A stretch of DNA of 48,994 nucleotides, from positions 1 through 48,994 of the forward strand of contig DAIQOI010000016.1 in assembly GCA_036787955.1 (NCBI GenBank), in the 5' to 3' direction. Under the pieces are notes generated by a model that saw only the letters and a program-made list of their open reading frames with translations, made no database searches and was not told the origin of the DNA. The stretch is from UBA2336 sp036787955 (GTDB lineage: Bacteria > Bacteroidota > Bacteroidia > Cytophagales > Cyclobacteriaceae). Positions 15,609 to 23,432 of this stretch are shown piece after piece. The position numbers and the translations under genes are program-made. Every line of letters starts with the position of its first letter. Position 1 is the first letter of the stretch.

Positions 15609-16499
15609 ATGAATAAGAAATTCATCATCATCTCCTCACTGCTGACCCTATCCGGTTTATCGCTGGGCCAGGGCAATGACCCGCTGTCCGATCCGTTATT
15701 GCCATTTTACATAGTTACCGGGTTCGTGTTTGTCGTTGCCTTGCTGGTGCTGGGCATTGCAGTTTACCTGTTGCAAATCCTTAACATGCTGATCAGGATG
15801 CAGCAGACAAAGCCGGAAACAGCCGGCGTAAAGGAAGTTCAACCAAGCCTGTGGCAACGCTTTTGGGTATGGATAAATGGTTATCGGCCTATTGAAAAAG
15901 AGGCTGAGATTATGCTCGATCATAACTATGATGGCATTCGTGAACTGGATAACCACCTGCCACCGTGGTGGAAGTGGTTACTGTATGGCTCTTTCATTTG
16001 GGGGGCAATTTATCTTATTGTGTATCATGTAACCGATACTTTTCCGTTGATGGACGAAGAATATCAGCTGGAAGTTGCCAAAGCCGCTGCGCAAAAAGCA
16101 AAACTGGCTGCAACACAACCAGCCGAAACCATAGATGAAAATACCCTGGTCTATCAGCCCGATGAACTCATACTGGCCAGTGGGAAGAAAATTTATGCCA
16201 TTAACTGTGCATCCTGCCACATGCCCGAAGGGCAGGGCAGCATCGGTCCGAATCTTACCGATGACTACTGGATTCATGGCGGAAGCATCAAGGACATTTA
16301 CCTCACTATTAAAAACGGAGTTCCCGAAAAGGGTATGATATCCTGGGCTCCGGTGTTAACGCCTGCACAAATGCGCGATGTGGCATTCTATGTAAAAAGT
16401 CTCAGGGGTACCAACCCACCCAATCCCAAAGCACCGCAGGGTGAGTTGTATAAAGAAGAAGAATATACAGATTCAGGCCAACAAGGCCCTTCAATGTGA
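15609..16499 (+). CDS. ccoP: cbb3-type cytochrome c oxidase subunit III (CcoP), single-haem form
   Basis: A 296-residue membrane-anchored cytochrome c. It starts MNKKFIIISSLLTLSG with a signal-like helix. A second helix (LPFYIVTGFVFVVALLVLG) and the conserved PLPPWWKWLLYGSFIWGAIY-type N-terminal domain (here LPPWWKWLLYG) follow. One haem-binding site, CASCH, is at residues 200-204. The distal Met is probably in the GMISWAP segment. Classical proteobacterial CcoP has two haems; only one motif is present here, the form often seen in Bacteroidota. ATG at 15609 is preferred over an upstream in-frame ATG at 15570 that would overlap ccoQ and precede the signal sequence. Confidence 0.92.
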   Translation: MNKKFIIISSLLTLSGLSLGQGNDPLSDPLLPFYIVTGFVFVVALLVLGIAVYLLQILNMLIRMQQTKPETAGVKEVQPSLWQRFWVWINGYRPIEKEAEIMLDHNYDGIRELDNHLPPWWKWLLYGSFIWGAIYLIVYHVTDTFPLMDEEYQLEVAKAAAQKAKLAATQPAETIDENTLVYQPDELILASGKKIYAINCASCHMPEGQGSIGPNLTDDYWIHGGSIKDIYLTIKNGVPEKGMISWAPVLTPAQMRDVAFYVKSLRGTNPPNPKAPQGELYKEEEYTDSGQQGPSM

Positions 16500-16540
16500 T
16501 GCAGGAGGTTAGATTTTATATTTTTTAAAGGTAAAAAATT

Positions 16541-17992
16541 GTGAACACCGCCACTGACAATTTTTACCAGTTCGATGAAGAGTTCCGCAACTCCATTGCC
16601 ACGGTTGATAAAACCGGAAAACGCGTATGGGTGTATCCCAAAAAGCCAGCCGGACGACTGCACACTTACCGGGTGATTGTAGCAGTTATTCTGCTGGTAT
16701 TATTTTTTGCCGGTCCTTTTATACGTATCAACGGGCACCCCTTTATGCTTGTGAATATTTTCGAGCGCAGGTTCATCTTTTTCGGACAGGTGTTCTGGCC
16801 ACAGGATTTCATCCTTCTGGCGCTGGCCATGCTCACCTTCTTTGTTTTTATCATCCTGTTCACGGTGGTGTTTGGCCGGATATGGTGTGGATGGGCGTGT
16901 CCGCAAACCCTGTTCATGGAAATGGTGTTCCGTAAAATTGAATACTGGATTGAAGGAGATGCCAACCAGCAACGCAAACTGGCACAACAGCCTTGGAGCC
17001 GCGAAAAAATTATTAAGAAAGTCAGTAAACAGTTAATCTTCATCGCCATTTCGCTTATCATTTCACATACCGTAATGGCCTATCTTGTCGGGCTGGACGA
17101 AATGATTCAAATCGTATCCGGTCCGCCAACCGAACACTTCGCGGGTTTTATCGGATTGATAGCTTTTACAGGGGTGTTTTATTTTGTTTTCTCCTGGTTT
17201 CGCGAGCAGGCGTGTATAGCCGTTTGTCCTTACGGCAGGCTGCAGGGTGTTTTGTTGGATAAAAATTCAATTGTGGTGGCCTACGACTGGCTGCGTGGGG
17301 AGCCGCGCGGTAAACTGAAAAAGAACCAGCCCGACCCGGAAAAAGGAGATTGTATTGATTGCAAATTATGCGTACATGTTTGTCCTACCGGTATTGACAT
17401 ACGCAACGGTACGCAACTGGAATGTGTGAATTGCACCGCCTGCATTGACGCCTGCGATGATGTGATGATAAAAATCGGTAAGCCACGCGGACTTATCCGC
17501 TTTGCCTCGTACAACGCTATCCGCGATGGTGTAAAGAAGTTGTTTACTGCCCGGGTAGCAGGTTATTCGGTGGTACTCACTGCGTTGCTTGGGGTGCTCG
17601 TCTATTTGTTGTTCACCCGTTCGGAGGTGGAGACCACCATTCTGAAAATGCCGGGTACCCTTTACCAGCGAACCGATGAAGGTAATATTACCAACCTTTA
17701 TCAGGTAGAGTTTGTAAACAAAACGTTTGACGATTTAAGCCTGCATCTTCAGGTTGAAGATCCTGCCGATGCCATACTGCGCAAAGTGGGCGGTGAACCG
17801 GAAATACATGTTAAGGCCGGTGATATGCTGAAAGAAATGTACCTGATTGAACTGCCATCCGAAAAGGTTACCCAAGCAAAACTGAACATACGGTTGGGAG
17901 TGTATAGCGGAGAGCGAAAACTTGAAACCATAAAGGCAAAATTTGTGGGGCCGGTACACTCGCACCACGACCGTGTAAAAGGTGAACGTTAA
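16541..17992 (+). CDS. ccoG: Cytochrome c oxidase accessory protein CcoG (FixG), GTG start
   Basis: A 483-residue membrane iron-sulfur protein required for cbb3 assembly; CcoG reduces Cu(II) during copper delivery. N-terminal membrane helices include an RIWCGWACPQTLFMEMVFR segment. Two ferredoxin motifs follow: CIDCKLCVHVCP and CVNCTACIDACD near residues 271-302. An extra pair of Cys sits in EQACIAVCPYGRLQ. The C-terminal domain is Ig-like (FixG_C). Start is GTG at 16541. The stop TAA overlaps the ATG of ccoH by one base, indicating translational coupling. Confidence 0.95.
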   Translation: MNTATDNFYQFDEEFRNSIATVDKTGKRVWVYPKKPAGRLHTYRVIVAVILLVLFFAGPFIRINGHPFMLVNIFERRFIFFGQVFWPQDFILLALAMLTFFVFIILFTVVFGRIWCGWACPQTLFMEMVFRKIEYWIEGDANQQRKLAQQPWSREKIIKKVSKQLIFIAISLIISHTVMAYLVGLDEMIQIVSGPPTEHFAGFIGLIAFTGVFYFVFSWFREQACIAVCPYGRLQGVLLDKNSIVVAYDWLRGEPRGKLKKNQPDPEKGDCIDCKLCVHVCPTGIDIRNGTQLECVNCTACIDACDDVMIKIGKPRGLIRFASYNAIRDGVKKLFTARVAGYSVVLTALLGVLVYLLFTRSEVETTILKMPGTLYQRTDEGNITNLYQVEFVNKTFDDLSLHLQVEDPADAILRKVGGEPEIHVKAGDMLKEMYLIELPSEKVTQAKLNIRLGVYSGERKLETIKAKFVGPVHSHHDRVKGER

Positions 17993-18435
17993 TGATAGAG
18001 AATATGAGCTGGCCTAAAGGAATTGTTATATCGTTCATTCTGTTTATCCTGTTCATAGGTAGCATGGTTTATATCATGATGAAACAGGATATAAGTCTTG
18101 TGGCTGAGAATTACTACGAACAGGAACTGGTGTATCAGCAGCAGCTCAGCAGAAAAAATAATGCGTTGATGCTGGATAAAAAACCTGTGGTACGGATACG
18201 GGAAGGAAAGTATCTTGAAATTGCTTTTCCTTATGAAAGCCGTTTAGAAGGAGGAAAAGTCCAGCTATTCCGGCCTTCCGCCAAAAAGTTTGATGAACAG
18301 TTTACATTCACATCGTTAACGGATAACCGCCTCTTGTATGAGGTAAAAAACCACCTGTCAGGCGCATGTCGTATCCGGATCTGGTGGAAGATGAACGATA
18401 AGGAATATTTCTGGGAGGAGTTTGCGGTGATTTGA
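17992..18435 (+). CDS. ccoH: FixH/CcoH-family cbb3 assembly protein
   Basis: A 147-residue protein with one N-terminal membrane helix after MIENMSWPKG and a periplasmic domain. Marks are SLVAENYYEQELVYQQQLSRKNNA, the hallmark of FixH, and a beta-rich remainder ending WWKMNDKEYFWEEFAVI. CcoH binds the oxidase and aids its maturation. It starts one base before the ccoG stop ends and is followed by the TauE/SafE-like gene after 3 bases. Confidence 0.9.
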   Translation: MIENMSWPKGIVISFILFILFIGSMVYIMMKQDISLVAENYYEQELVYQQQLSRKNNALMLDKKPVVRIREGKYLEIAFPYESRLEGGKVQLFRPSAKKFDEQFTFTSLTDNRLLYEVKNHLSGACRIRIWWKMNDKEYFWEEFAVI

Positions 18436-18438
18436 TGT

Positions 18439-19095
18439 ATGTTGACGGCAGCGTTCTTACTGGGTTTAACCGGAAGCCTGCACTGTGTGGGTATGTGCGG
18501 GGTATTGGCGTTGCAGGCTGGTCGCACCCCAACAGCCATTCTGCTTTACCATACGGGGCGAATAGCTGCCTATGTTGTGCTGGGATTACTTGCCGGGGTA
18601 GTGGGCCGCTTTATGGCGCTTGGCGGCTGGCTGGGGTGGTTTTCGATTACCTTGGGCCTGGTAATTATTCTTTTTCTGCTGTTTCAGGGTGCCGGCCGAT
18701 GGCTTACGCTAAAGTTTAGTACCGGGTTGTATGGTCTGCAAAAAAAACTGATCAGATTATTAAACAAACAAAGCACAGGTACAGCACTTGGCATCGGATT
18801 GTTGAATGGCTGGCTGCCCTGCGGTTTGGTTTATTCGGCGGTGGTGCTTGCCCTTGTGCAGCCGGATATCGGGTATAGCATCATGGTGATGATGTTATTT
18901 GGGTTGGGTACGGTTCCTGCGCTGATGGCGGTGAGATGGTTTGCCGCACACTTGCTAAAAAAATTACCGGTATCTTTTCACAGGATACAAACCACAATAC
19001 TGGCACTTACCGGCTTTCTACTGATTTGGAGAGGGGCGTCTATAATTAATCTGTTTTATATCCGCGACACGGTATTATGTTATCCTCTTCCTTAG
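18439..19095 (+). CDS. TauE/SafE-like membrane protein with HCxGMCG motif (DsbD_2/UreH-like)
   Basis: A 218-residue protein with about six membrane helices. The first helix carries GSLHCVGMCGVLALQ, a Cys-rich motif shared by the DsbD_2/UreH-like group placed in the sulfite exporter TauE/SafE family. Such genes are regularly last in cbb3 assembly operons, and a role in metal or redox transport during oxidase maturation is inferred rather than known. A second, inverted half has LNGWLPCGLVYSAVVLA. Its end overlaps the end of the convergent response regulator gene by 4 bases, so the two transcripts meet with no spacer. Confidence 0.82.
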   Translation: MLTAAFLLGLTGSLHCVGMCGVLALQAGRTPTAILLYHTGRIAAYVVLGLLAGVVGRFMALGGWLGWFSITLGLVIILFLLFQGAGRWLTLKFSTGLYGLQKKLIRLLNKQSTGTALGIGLLNGWLPCGLVYSAVVLALVQPDIGYSIMVMMLFGLGTVPALMAVRWFAAHLLKKLPVSFHRIQTTILALTGFLLIWRGASIINLFYIRDTVLCYPLP

Positions 19096-20153
19096 TAGCG
19101 GGCTATATTCCACTTGACAACCTGTTCAAGTTTCCCGGGATGAAGTATTTTGATTTTGCTGCCCTCTATTTCAATAATGCCTTCATCGCGAAAGTCGGAT
19201 AGCACCCGAATCACAGATTCGGAAGCAGTTCCCACCATTTTGGCCAGGTCATCGCGCGAGAGCGTCAGCTCCCTGCTTTCTTTAATGTGGCTTACTTTAA
19301 GCAGCGCTTCGGCAGTTCGTTGCCGGACGGAATTATAAGCCAGGGCCAGGAGCTGGGCTTCTTTTTCGGTAACTTTTTTACACAACATCGAGATAAATGT
19401 GCGGGTTAGTTCAGGATGCCCGTGCAACAGGGTAAGAAAATCATGCCGTGGTATGACCACGACCTCACTGTCTTCCAGCGCTACGGCCGATTCGGTGTAG
19501 GCTGAATTTTCGAGAATAGGCTCGTAGCCAAAAAAATCACCTGCGGCATACAGATCGGTAATAAACTCTTTTCCATCGGCGTTGGTGCGGAAGGTTTTTA
19601 CGTTTCCTTTCTGAAGGAAATAGATGGCGTTGGGTTGTTCACCTTCCATAAATAAGGTGGCCTTCTTCTTGAGTTGCCGCACCTTTCGGTCTTTACACAG
19701 GTCCTGAAGCTTGAGGGCCTGACGCGCGTCATTGATGAGTTGGTCCAGTCCTTCGGCTGAGGATTCGTATTGTTTTTTGAACAGCGAAATCCGGTTGAGC
19801 CGGCTTTCCACTGCGTTGAGCAGGTCGGTATCGTCAAAGGGCTTGGTCAGGTAATCATCCGCACCCAGTGTCATGCCTTTTCGGATATCGGATTTTTCGG
19901 TTTTGGCGGTAAGGAATATAAAAGGTATGGAGGCAGTTTCCGGCTTCTTACTGAGTATGTGCAAAACGCCATACCCGTCCAGTTCGGGCATCATGATGTC
20001 ACATATGATCAGGTCGGGTTTCTCCTTTTGAGCAAGCTCTACACCTGTTTTTCCGTTTTCAGCAGTTATAACCTTATAATTGGCCAGCGACAGGATTTCA
20101 CTGGTGTTTTCGCGCACTTCCGGATTATCTTCAATGAGCAGAATTTTTTTCAT
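19092..20153 (-). CDS. Response regulator fused to a Crp/Fnr-type DNA-binding protein
   Basis: A 353-residue fusion. The receiver domain (1-120) has the acidic pair E8-D9, phospho-acceptor D52 in IICDIMMPELDG, T82 and K104 in YLTKPFD. A linker helix follows, then a cyclic-nucleotide-type beta-barrel (about 145-255; LFMEGEQPNAIYFLQKGNV, GDFFGYEPIL) and a winged HTH (LSRDDLAKMVG, TASESVIRVLSDF). There is no N-terminal Cys cluster as in classical Fnr, so control is probably by phosphorylation. The ATG at 20153 (MKKILLIEDN) is used; a 32-residue upstream extension overlaps the kinase gene and is not domain-like. Located 10 bases after the histidine kinase and tail to tail with the cbb3 operon. 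Confidence 0.92.
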   Translation of the reverse strand: MKKILLIEDNPEVRENTSEILSLANYKVITAENGKTGVELAQKEKPDLIICDIMMPELDGYGVLHILSKKPETASIPFIFLTAKTEKSDIRKGMTLGADDYLTKPFDDTDLLNAVESRLNRISLFKKQYESSAEGLDQLINDARQALKLQDLCKDRKVRQLKKKATLFMEGEQPNAIYFLQKGNVKTFRTNADGKEFITDLYAAGDFFGYEPILENSAYTESAVALEDSEVVVIPRHDFLTLLHGHPELTRTFISMLCKKVTEKEAQLLALAYNSVRQRTAEALLKVSHIKESRELTLSRDDLAKMVGTASESVIRVLSDFRDEGIIEIEGSKIKILHPGKLEQVVKWNIARY

Positions 20154-20163
20154 GGTTTTTTCT

Positions 20164-21462
20164 TTACTGATATGAAAAAGAGAGTGTGAATGTGGTTCCT
20201 TCCCCTTCTTCGCTGGTAAAGTTAATTTCACCGCCCAACAATTCCACATACCTTTTTACAATATTCAGTCCCAGGCCTGTGCCCTGTATGTTTCCCGAGT
20301 TGCTGGCGCGGAAAAAACGTTCAAATAAATGCTTCTGGTCGGCTTTCGGTATGCCTATTCCTTCATCGCGTATCGATATTTCGTAATGATTGTTCCAGAA
20401 GCGCAGGGAAATGTCAATCAATTTACCTTTGTCCGAATACTTGCTTGCGTTCGACAACAGATTAAACAAAATATTACGCATAATGCGTGTATCGGTTACT
20501 GCGGTCACTGGCTGGCCTGCGGTGTTCAAGTTTATTTGCTGGGCCTCCTTCAGCTGGGGTCTCATTTCATCCATAACTTCCTGAATGAGTTGTGTTAACA
20601 GCACTTCTTCTTTTTGCACCTCAATGCGGCCCTCTTCCAGCTTGCCGAGCGAGAGAAAATCATTCAGAATAGCGGTAAGGTGATTAACCGAGGACTTGAT
20701 CCGCTGGATGTGTTTATCAATTTTTTCAAGGTCGCCCTTCTCGCGATACTGTGCTATGAGCGAGGCCGAGCTAAGCACGGTGCTTAACGGGGTGCGGAAC
20801 TCGTGCGATGCAATGCTCACAAATTTACTCTTCAGTTCGTTCAGTTCGCGCTCGCGCTCCAGTGCCCTGCGGGCTTCTTCTTCGGCTTTTTTCCGTACGG
20901 CAATCTGCTCCTGCAAAAACTGATTGGCCTTTTCCAGGTCTTCTACAGTTTTATTTAATGCCTGTGTGCGGGCCTGAACTTTTCGTTCGAGCTCGGCAGC
21001 ATAAACCAGCAGTTGCTCCTCGCTTCGCCTGATGGCCTCTTCAGCTTTTTTACGCTCGGTAATATCAATAACAAAGGCCATTATCAGCATGGTGCCTTTC
21101 ACGGTATGATGGTTTAAACTTACCTCCACCGGAAATTCCGAACCATCTTTACGCACCGCTACCAAATCGCGGCCTATGCCCATGCGGCGGGGCTTTGGGT
21201 TTTTGTGAAAAATTTGACGCTGTTGAGCATGAAGGTGGCGATAACGCTCCGGCAGCAGGTCTTCAAGCGGCATGCCGGCCAGTTCGCCCTTTGCATAGCC
21301 AAACATTTTTTCCGATGCCGGATTGGCCAGCTGAATAACTCCGTGGGTGTCAACCAGCAGTATGCCTTCGGCAGCGCTTAGAAAAATTTCTCTGAAGGTA
21401 TCGTCCGATGAGCGTGTTTCTTTCATGTAATCAGCAGAGGCAATATACGCACAATGGTGCAT
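20164..21462 (-). CDS. PAS-domain sensor histidine kinase
   Basis: A 432-residue soluble kinase without membrane segments. One PAS domain (about 20-140; FREIFLSAAEGILLVDTHG, GYAKGELAG) has the PAC end ITERKKAEEAI, then a long coiled coil (145-215). HisKA has the phospho-acceptor in SHEFRTPLS, and HATPase_c has NLLSNASKYS, DEGIGIPKADQKHLFERFFR and GTGLGLNIVKRYVELLGG. It should phosphorylate the REC-Crp/Fnr protein encoded 10 bases downstream. The PAS ligand is unknown; an oxygen or redox cue is suggested only by the neighbouring cbb3 operon. An alternative ATG at 21426 (MKETRSSDD) is equally close to the PAS domain and may be the true start. Confidence 0.93.
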   Translation of the reverse strand: MHHCAYIASADYMKETRSSDDTFREIFLSAAEGILLVDTHGVIQLANPASEKMFGYAKGELAGMPLEDLLPERYRHLHAQQRQIFHKNPKPRRMGIGRDLVAVRKDGSEFPVEVSLNHHTVKGTMLIMAFVIDITERKKAEEAIRRSEEQLLVYAAELERKVQARTQALNKTVEDLEKANQFLQEQIAVRKKAEEEARRALERERELNELKSKFVSIASHEFRTPLSTVLSSASLIAQYREKGDLEKIDKHIQRIKSSVNHLTAILNDFLSLGKLEEGRIEVQKEEVLLTQLIQEVMDEMRPQLKEAQQINLNTAGQPVTAVTDTRIMRNILFNLLSNASKYSDKGKLIDISLRFWNNHYEISIRDEGIGIPKADQKHLFERFFRASNSGNIQGTGLGLNIVKRYVELLGGEINFTSEEGEGTTFTLSFSYQ

Positions 21463-21469
21463 GATAAAA

Positions 21470-21488
21470 ATCAGAAAGCGACTCTGAT
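21470..21488. repeat. Inverted repeat ATCAGA-N7-TCTGAT between kinase and stress-protein genes
   Basis: Perfect 6-bp arms (21470-21475 and 21483-21488) with a 7-base spacer lie in the divergent region between the histidine kinase and the first universal stress protein. Spacing suits a dimeric regulator such as a Crp/Fnr-type HTH. Binding is inference. Confidence 0.4.
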
Positions 21489-21497
21489 GATTGTCAC

Positions 21498-21527
21498 TTT
21501 GCCTGCTTTCACCGTTGTTTAAGTTGG
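21498..21527 (+). promoter_or_regulatory. Candidate promoter TTTG-N18-TAAGTTGG
   Basis: TTTG (21498-21501) is 18 bases from TAAGTTGG (21520-21527), which has one mismatch to TAnnTTTG. It ends 12 bases before the ATG at 21540, giving a very short leader, and lies just downstream of the 21470-21488 dyad. Confidence 0.35.
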
Positions 21528-21539
21528 TAAAAGTTTTCT

Positions 21540-21989
21540 ATGAATCCGGTACTTTGTGTTATTGATTTGACCCCTGCTTCAGTATCTGTGTTGGGTGTGT
21601 CGGCGGGTCTGGCAATGCGGTTACGGGCTCCGCTCACTGTGTTATATCCTTATCGCATCATGCCCGATAAGGAGCCGATTGCCGATTACCGCAAAAGCCT
21701 GTTGCAAAAAGCCCAGCATGATTTTATTGAATTGGAACAAAAGCTCCACCTGAATGGCTCGCTTCAGTATGAATTCAGGGCAGAGGTAGGCTTTTTAAGC
21801 GATCGTGTGGAAGCATTTCTCAGGCAACATACGGTTTTACTTGTTGCGATGGGCGAGAAAATGGCGCTGGAGCGCAATGAATCAGGATTGAACAATTTAC
21901 AGGAACTGATGAAACGCATACCCGTTCCGGTGCTGGTAGTGCCGGAACACTATGAAACCGATATATATTTAATGAAAGGTCAGGACTGA
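21540..21989 (+). CDS. Universal stress protein-like, single domain, divergent
   Basis: A 149-residue protein with the Usp alpha/beta pattern: MNPVLCVIDLTPASVSVL, ALTVLYPYRI-like second strand (here LTVLYPYRI), FRAEVGFLSDRVEAFL and IPVPVLVVPEHY at the end. The glycine-rich ATP loop is lost (MGEKMALERNESGLNNLQELM), so it is unlikely to bind ATP. It lies 43 bases before a two-domain Usp on the same strand and opposite the HK/REC-Crp genes. In other bacteria Usp genes are common targets of Fnr-type micro-aerobic regulators; that link is inferred here. Confidence 0.75.
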   Translation: MNPVLCVIDLTPASVSVLGVSAGLAMRLRAPLTVLYPYRIMPDKEPIADYRKSLLQKAQHDFIELEQKLHLNGSLQYEFRAEVGFLSDRVEAFLRQHTVLLVAMGEKMALERNESGLNNLQELMKRIPVPVLVVPEHYETDIYLMKGQD

Positions 21990-22032
21990 ATATGAAAATC
22001 TTTCTATTTTTAGGAATCTTAACACCAGCCCT

Positions 22033-22890
22033 ATGAAAAAAATCCTTGTCCCCACCGACTTTTCAAAAGTTGCCGGCTATGCGGCCGAAGTTGCTGCCAG
22101 TATAGCCCGGAAATCCGGAGCTGAAATAAATCTTTTACACGTAATCGAGGAAGGTTCCCGCGATTCCTTTAGGGTTACGGGAGAAATGAAGCCGGACGAT
22201 ATGGAGGAGCGCCTGTTTATGATGAAACTTATTGAGCGGGCACGCAAGCAAATAGCCAAACTCCAGAATGACCCTGTTTTTAAGGATGTAAATGTTAAAA
22301 CAGAGTTGCGCGTAGGCTCGCCTTTTCATGGCATGCGGGCCATTATCGAAGAACAAAAGGTCGACCTGGTGGTAATGGGTACCACAGGTACTACGGGTTG
22401 GGCCGAGACCATCATAGGTTCCAATACCGAGAAAGTGGTACGGCATGCGCGCTGTCCGGTGCTCACCGTGCAGAAAAAGCCAGCCAGCCTTGACTTTAAA
22501 AATATTGTGTACGCCACGGCTATGAATAAAGATGAGGAAGTGTTTTCACGCATCGTTAAGCGCGCACAGGAAATGTACAACTCAACCATTCATCTTGTTC
22601 GCATCAACACGCCAGGTAATTTTCAACGCGATACCGTGGTAAAAAAATACATGCAGGATTTTGCCAAACGCCTGCAACTGAAAAACTACACCATCAACGT
22701 ATTTAACGACATTACGGAAGAAGAAGGTATCATCTATTTTGCCGACAGCATCAATGCCGATATGATTGCCATGGCCACCCATGGCCGCACCGGTTTTGCA
22801 CATGTACTGGCCGGCAGCATTGCCGAAGATGTAGTGAACCACAGCAAACGGCCGGTGCTGACGTTTGTGGTGAAGCATCGTAAAAAATAA
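22033..22890 (+). CDS. Universal stress protein with two Usp domains
   Basis: A 285-residue tandem Usp. The first domain starts MKKILVPTDFSKVAGYAAEVA and carries the ATP loop GTTGTTGWAETIIGSN, which fits G-2x-G-9x-GS. The second starts KNIVYATAMNKDEEVF and has ATHGRTGFAHVLAGS, where the first glycine is Ala. Such proteins bind nucleotides and are induced by stress or low oxygen. A -7-like TATTTTTA (22005-22012, one mismatch) lies 20 bases upstream of the ATG, so it may have its own promoter. A strong terminator follows at 22911. Confidence 0.92.
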   Translation: MKKILVPTDFSKVAGYAAEVAASIARKSGAEINLLHVIEEGSRDSFRVTGEMKPDDMEERLFMMKLIERARKQIAKLQNDPVFKDVNVKTELRVGSPFHGMRAIIEEQKVDLVVMGTTGTTGWAETIIGSNTEKVVRHARCPVLTVQKKPASLDFKNIVYATAMNKDEEVFSRIVKRAQEMYNSTIHLVRINTPGNFQRDTVVKKYMQDFAKRLQLKNYTINVFNDITEEEGIIYFADSINADMIAMATHGRTGFAHVLAGSIAEDVVNHSKRPVLTFVVKHRKK

Positions 22891-22910
22891 TTATACAGAA
22901 CATAAATTGC

Positions 22911-22940
22911 AGCGAGCGGCAAAAAACCGTTCGCTTTTTT
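22911..22940 (+). terminator. Intrinsic terminator after the two-domain Usp gene
   Basis: AGCGAGCGG (22911-22919) pairs with CCGTTCGCT (22927-22935) over nine pairs with one G-U, loop CAAAAAA, then a T-run to 22940. It lies only 11 bases before the ATG of the SUI1-family gene. Confidence 0.85.
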
Positions 22941-22951
22941 ATTTGCTTATC

Positions 22952-23299
22952 ATGAAAAGAAAAAACGAATGGAAAAAGCGGGAGGGCGTGGTTTATTCTA
23001 CTGATGAGAATTTTGCATACACCTATAACCAGAAAGAAGAACCTGAAACCCTTCCGCCTGCACAACAAAACCTGAAAGTACAACTCGACAAGAGCGGACG
23101 TGCCGGCAAAATCGTAACGCTGGTAACTGGTTTCGTTGGTACCACGGCCGACCTTGAAATGCTGGGTAAAACGCTGAAAAGTAAATGCGGAGTAGGAGGA
23201 TCGGTAAAGGATGGTGAAATTATTATGCAAGGCGATCAGCGCGAAAAACTGGTTGCTCTTTTAACCAAAGAAGGCTACCGCGTGAAGAAAACAGGCTGA
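22952..23299 (+). CDS. SUI1/YciH-family translation initiation factor
   Basis: A 115-residue protein starting MKRKNEWKKREGVVYST, the common start of Bacteroidota YciH-like proteins. The SUI1 domain (about 50-115) has AGKIVTLVTGF, LKSKCGVGGSVKDGEIIMQGDQREKLVALL and GYRVKKTG. It resembles eukaryotic eIF1 and may proofread initiation codons on the 30S subunit. ATG at 22952 is used because an upstream in-frame TTG at 22907 would place the terminator hairpin inside the gene. With a terminator ending 11 bases before the start and no clear -7 box, how it is transcribed is unclear. Confidence 0.9.
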   Translation: MKRKNEWKKREGVVYSTDENFAYTYNQKEEPETLPPAQQNLKVQLDKSGRAGKIVTLVTGFVGTTADLEMLGKTLKSKCGVGGSVKDGEIIMQGDQREKLVALLTKEGYRVKKTG

Positions 23300-23432
23300 C
23301 CCCCGGCACACCCGGGTATTTGCCTGGTCGCTGGTTGCCGGTATGCGTCAAATGTTCAAATCCCAACCCACAGTTTCCATCAGGGTCCTCAGAAATTTTT
23401 AATGACGGGCAATATTGCTTATTTTGTTGAGC

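Noticed and set aside
20154..20249. 32-residue extension of the REC-Crp/Fnr protein
   Set aside because: It overlaps the kinase gene and is not domain-like; receiver domains start at MKKILLIEDN.
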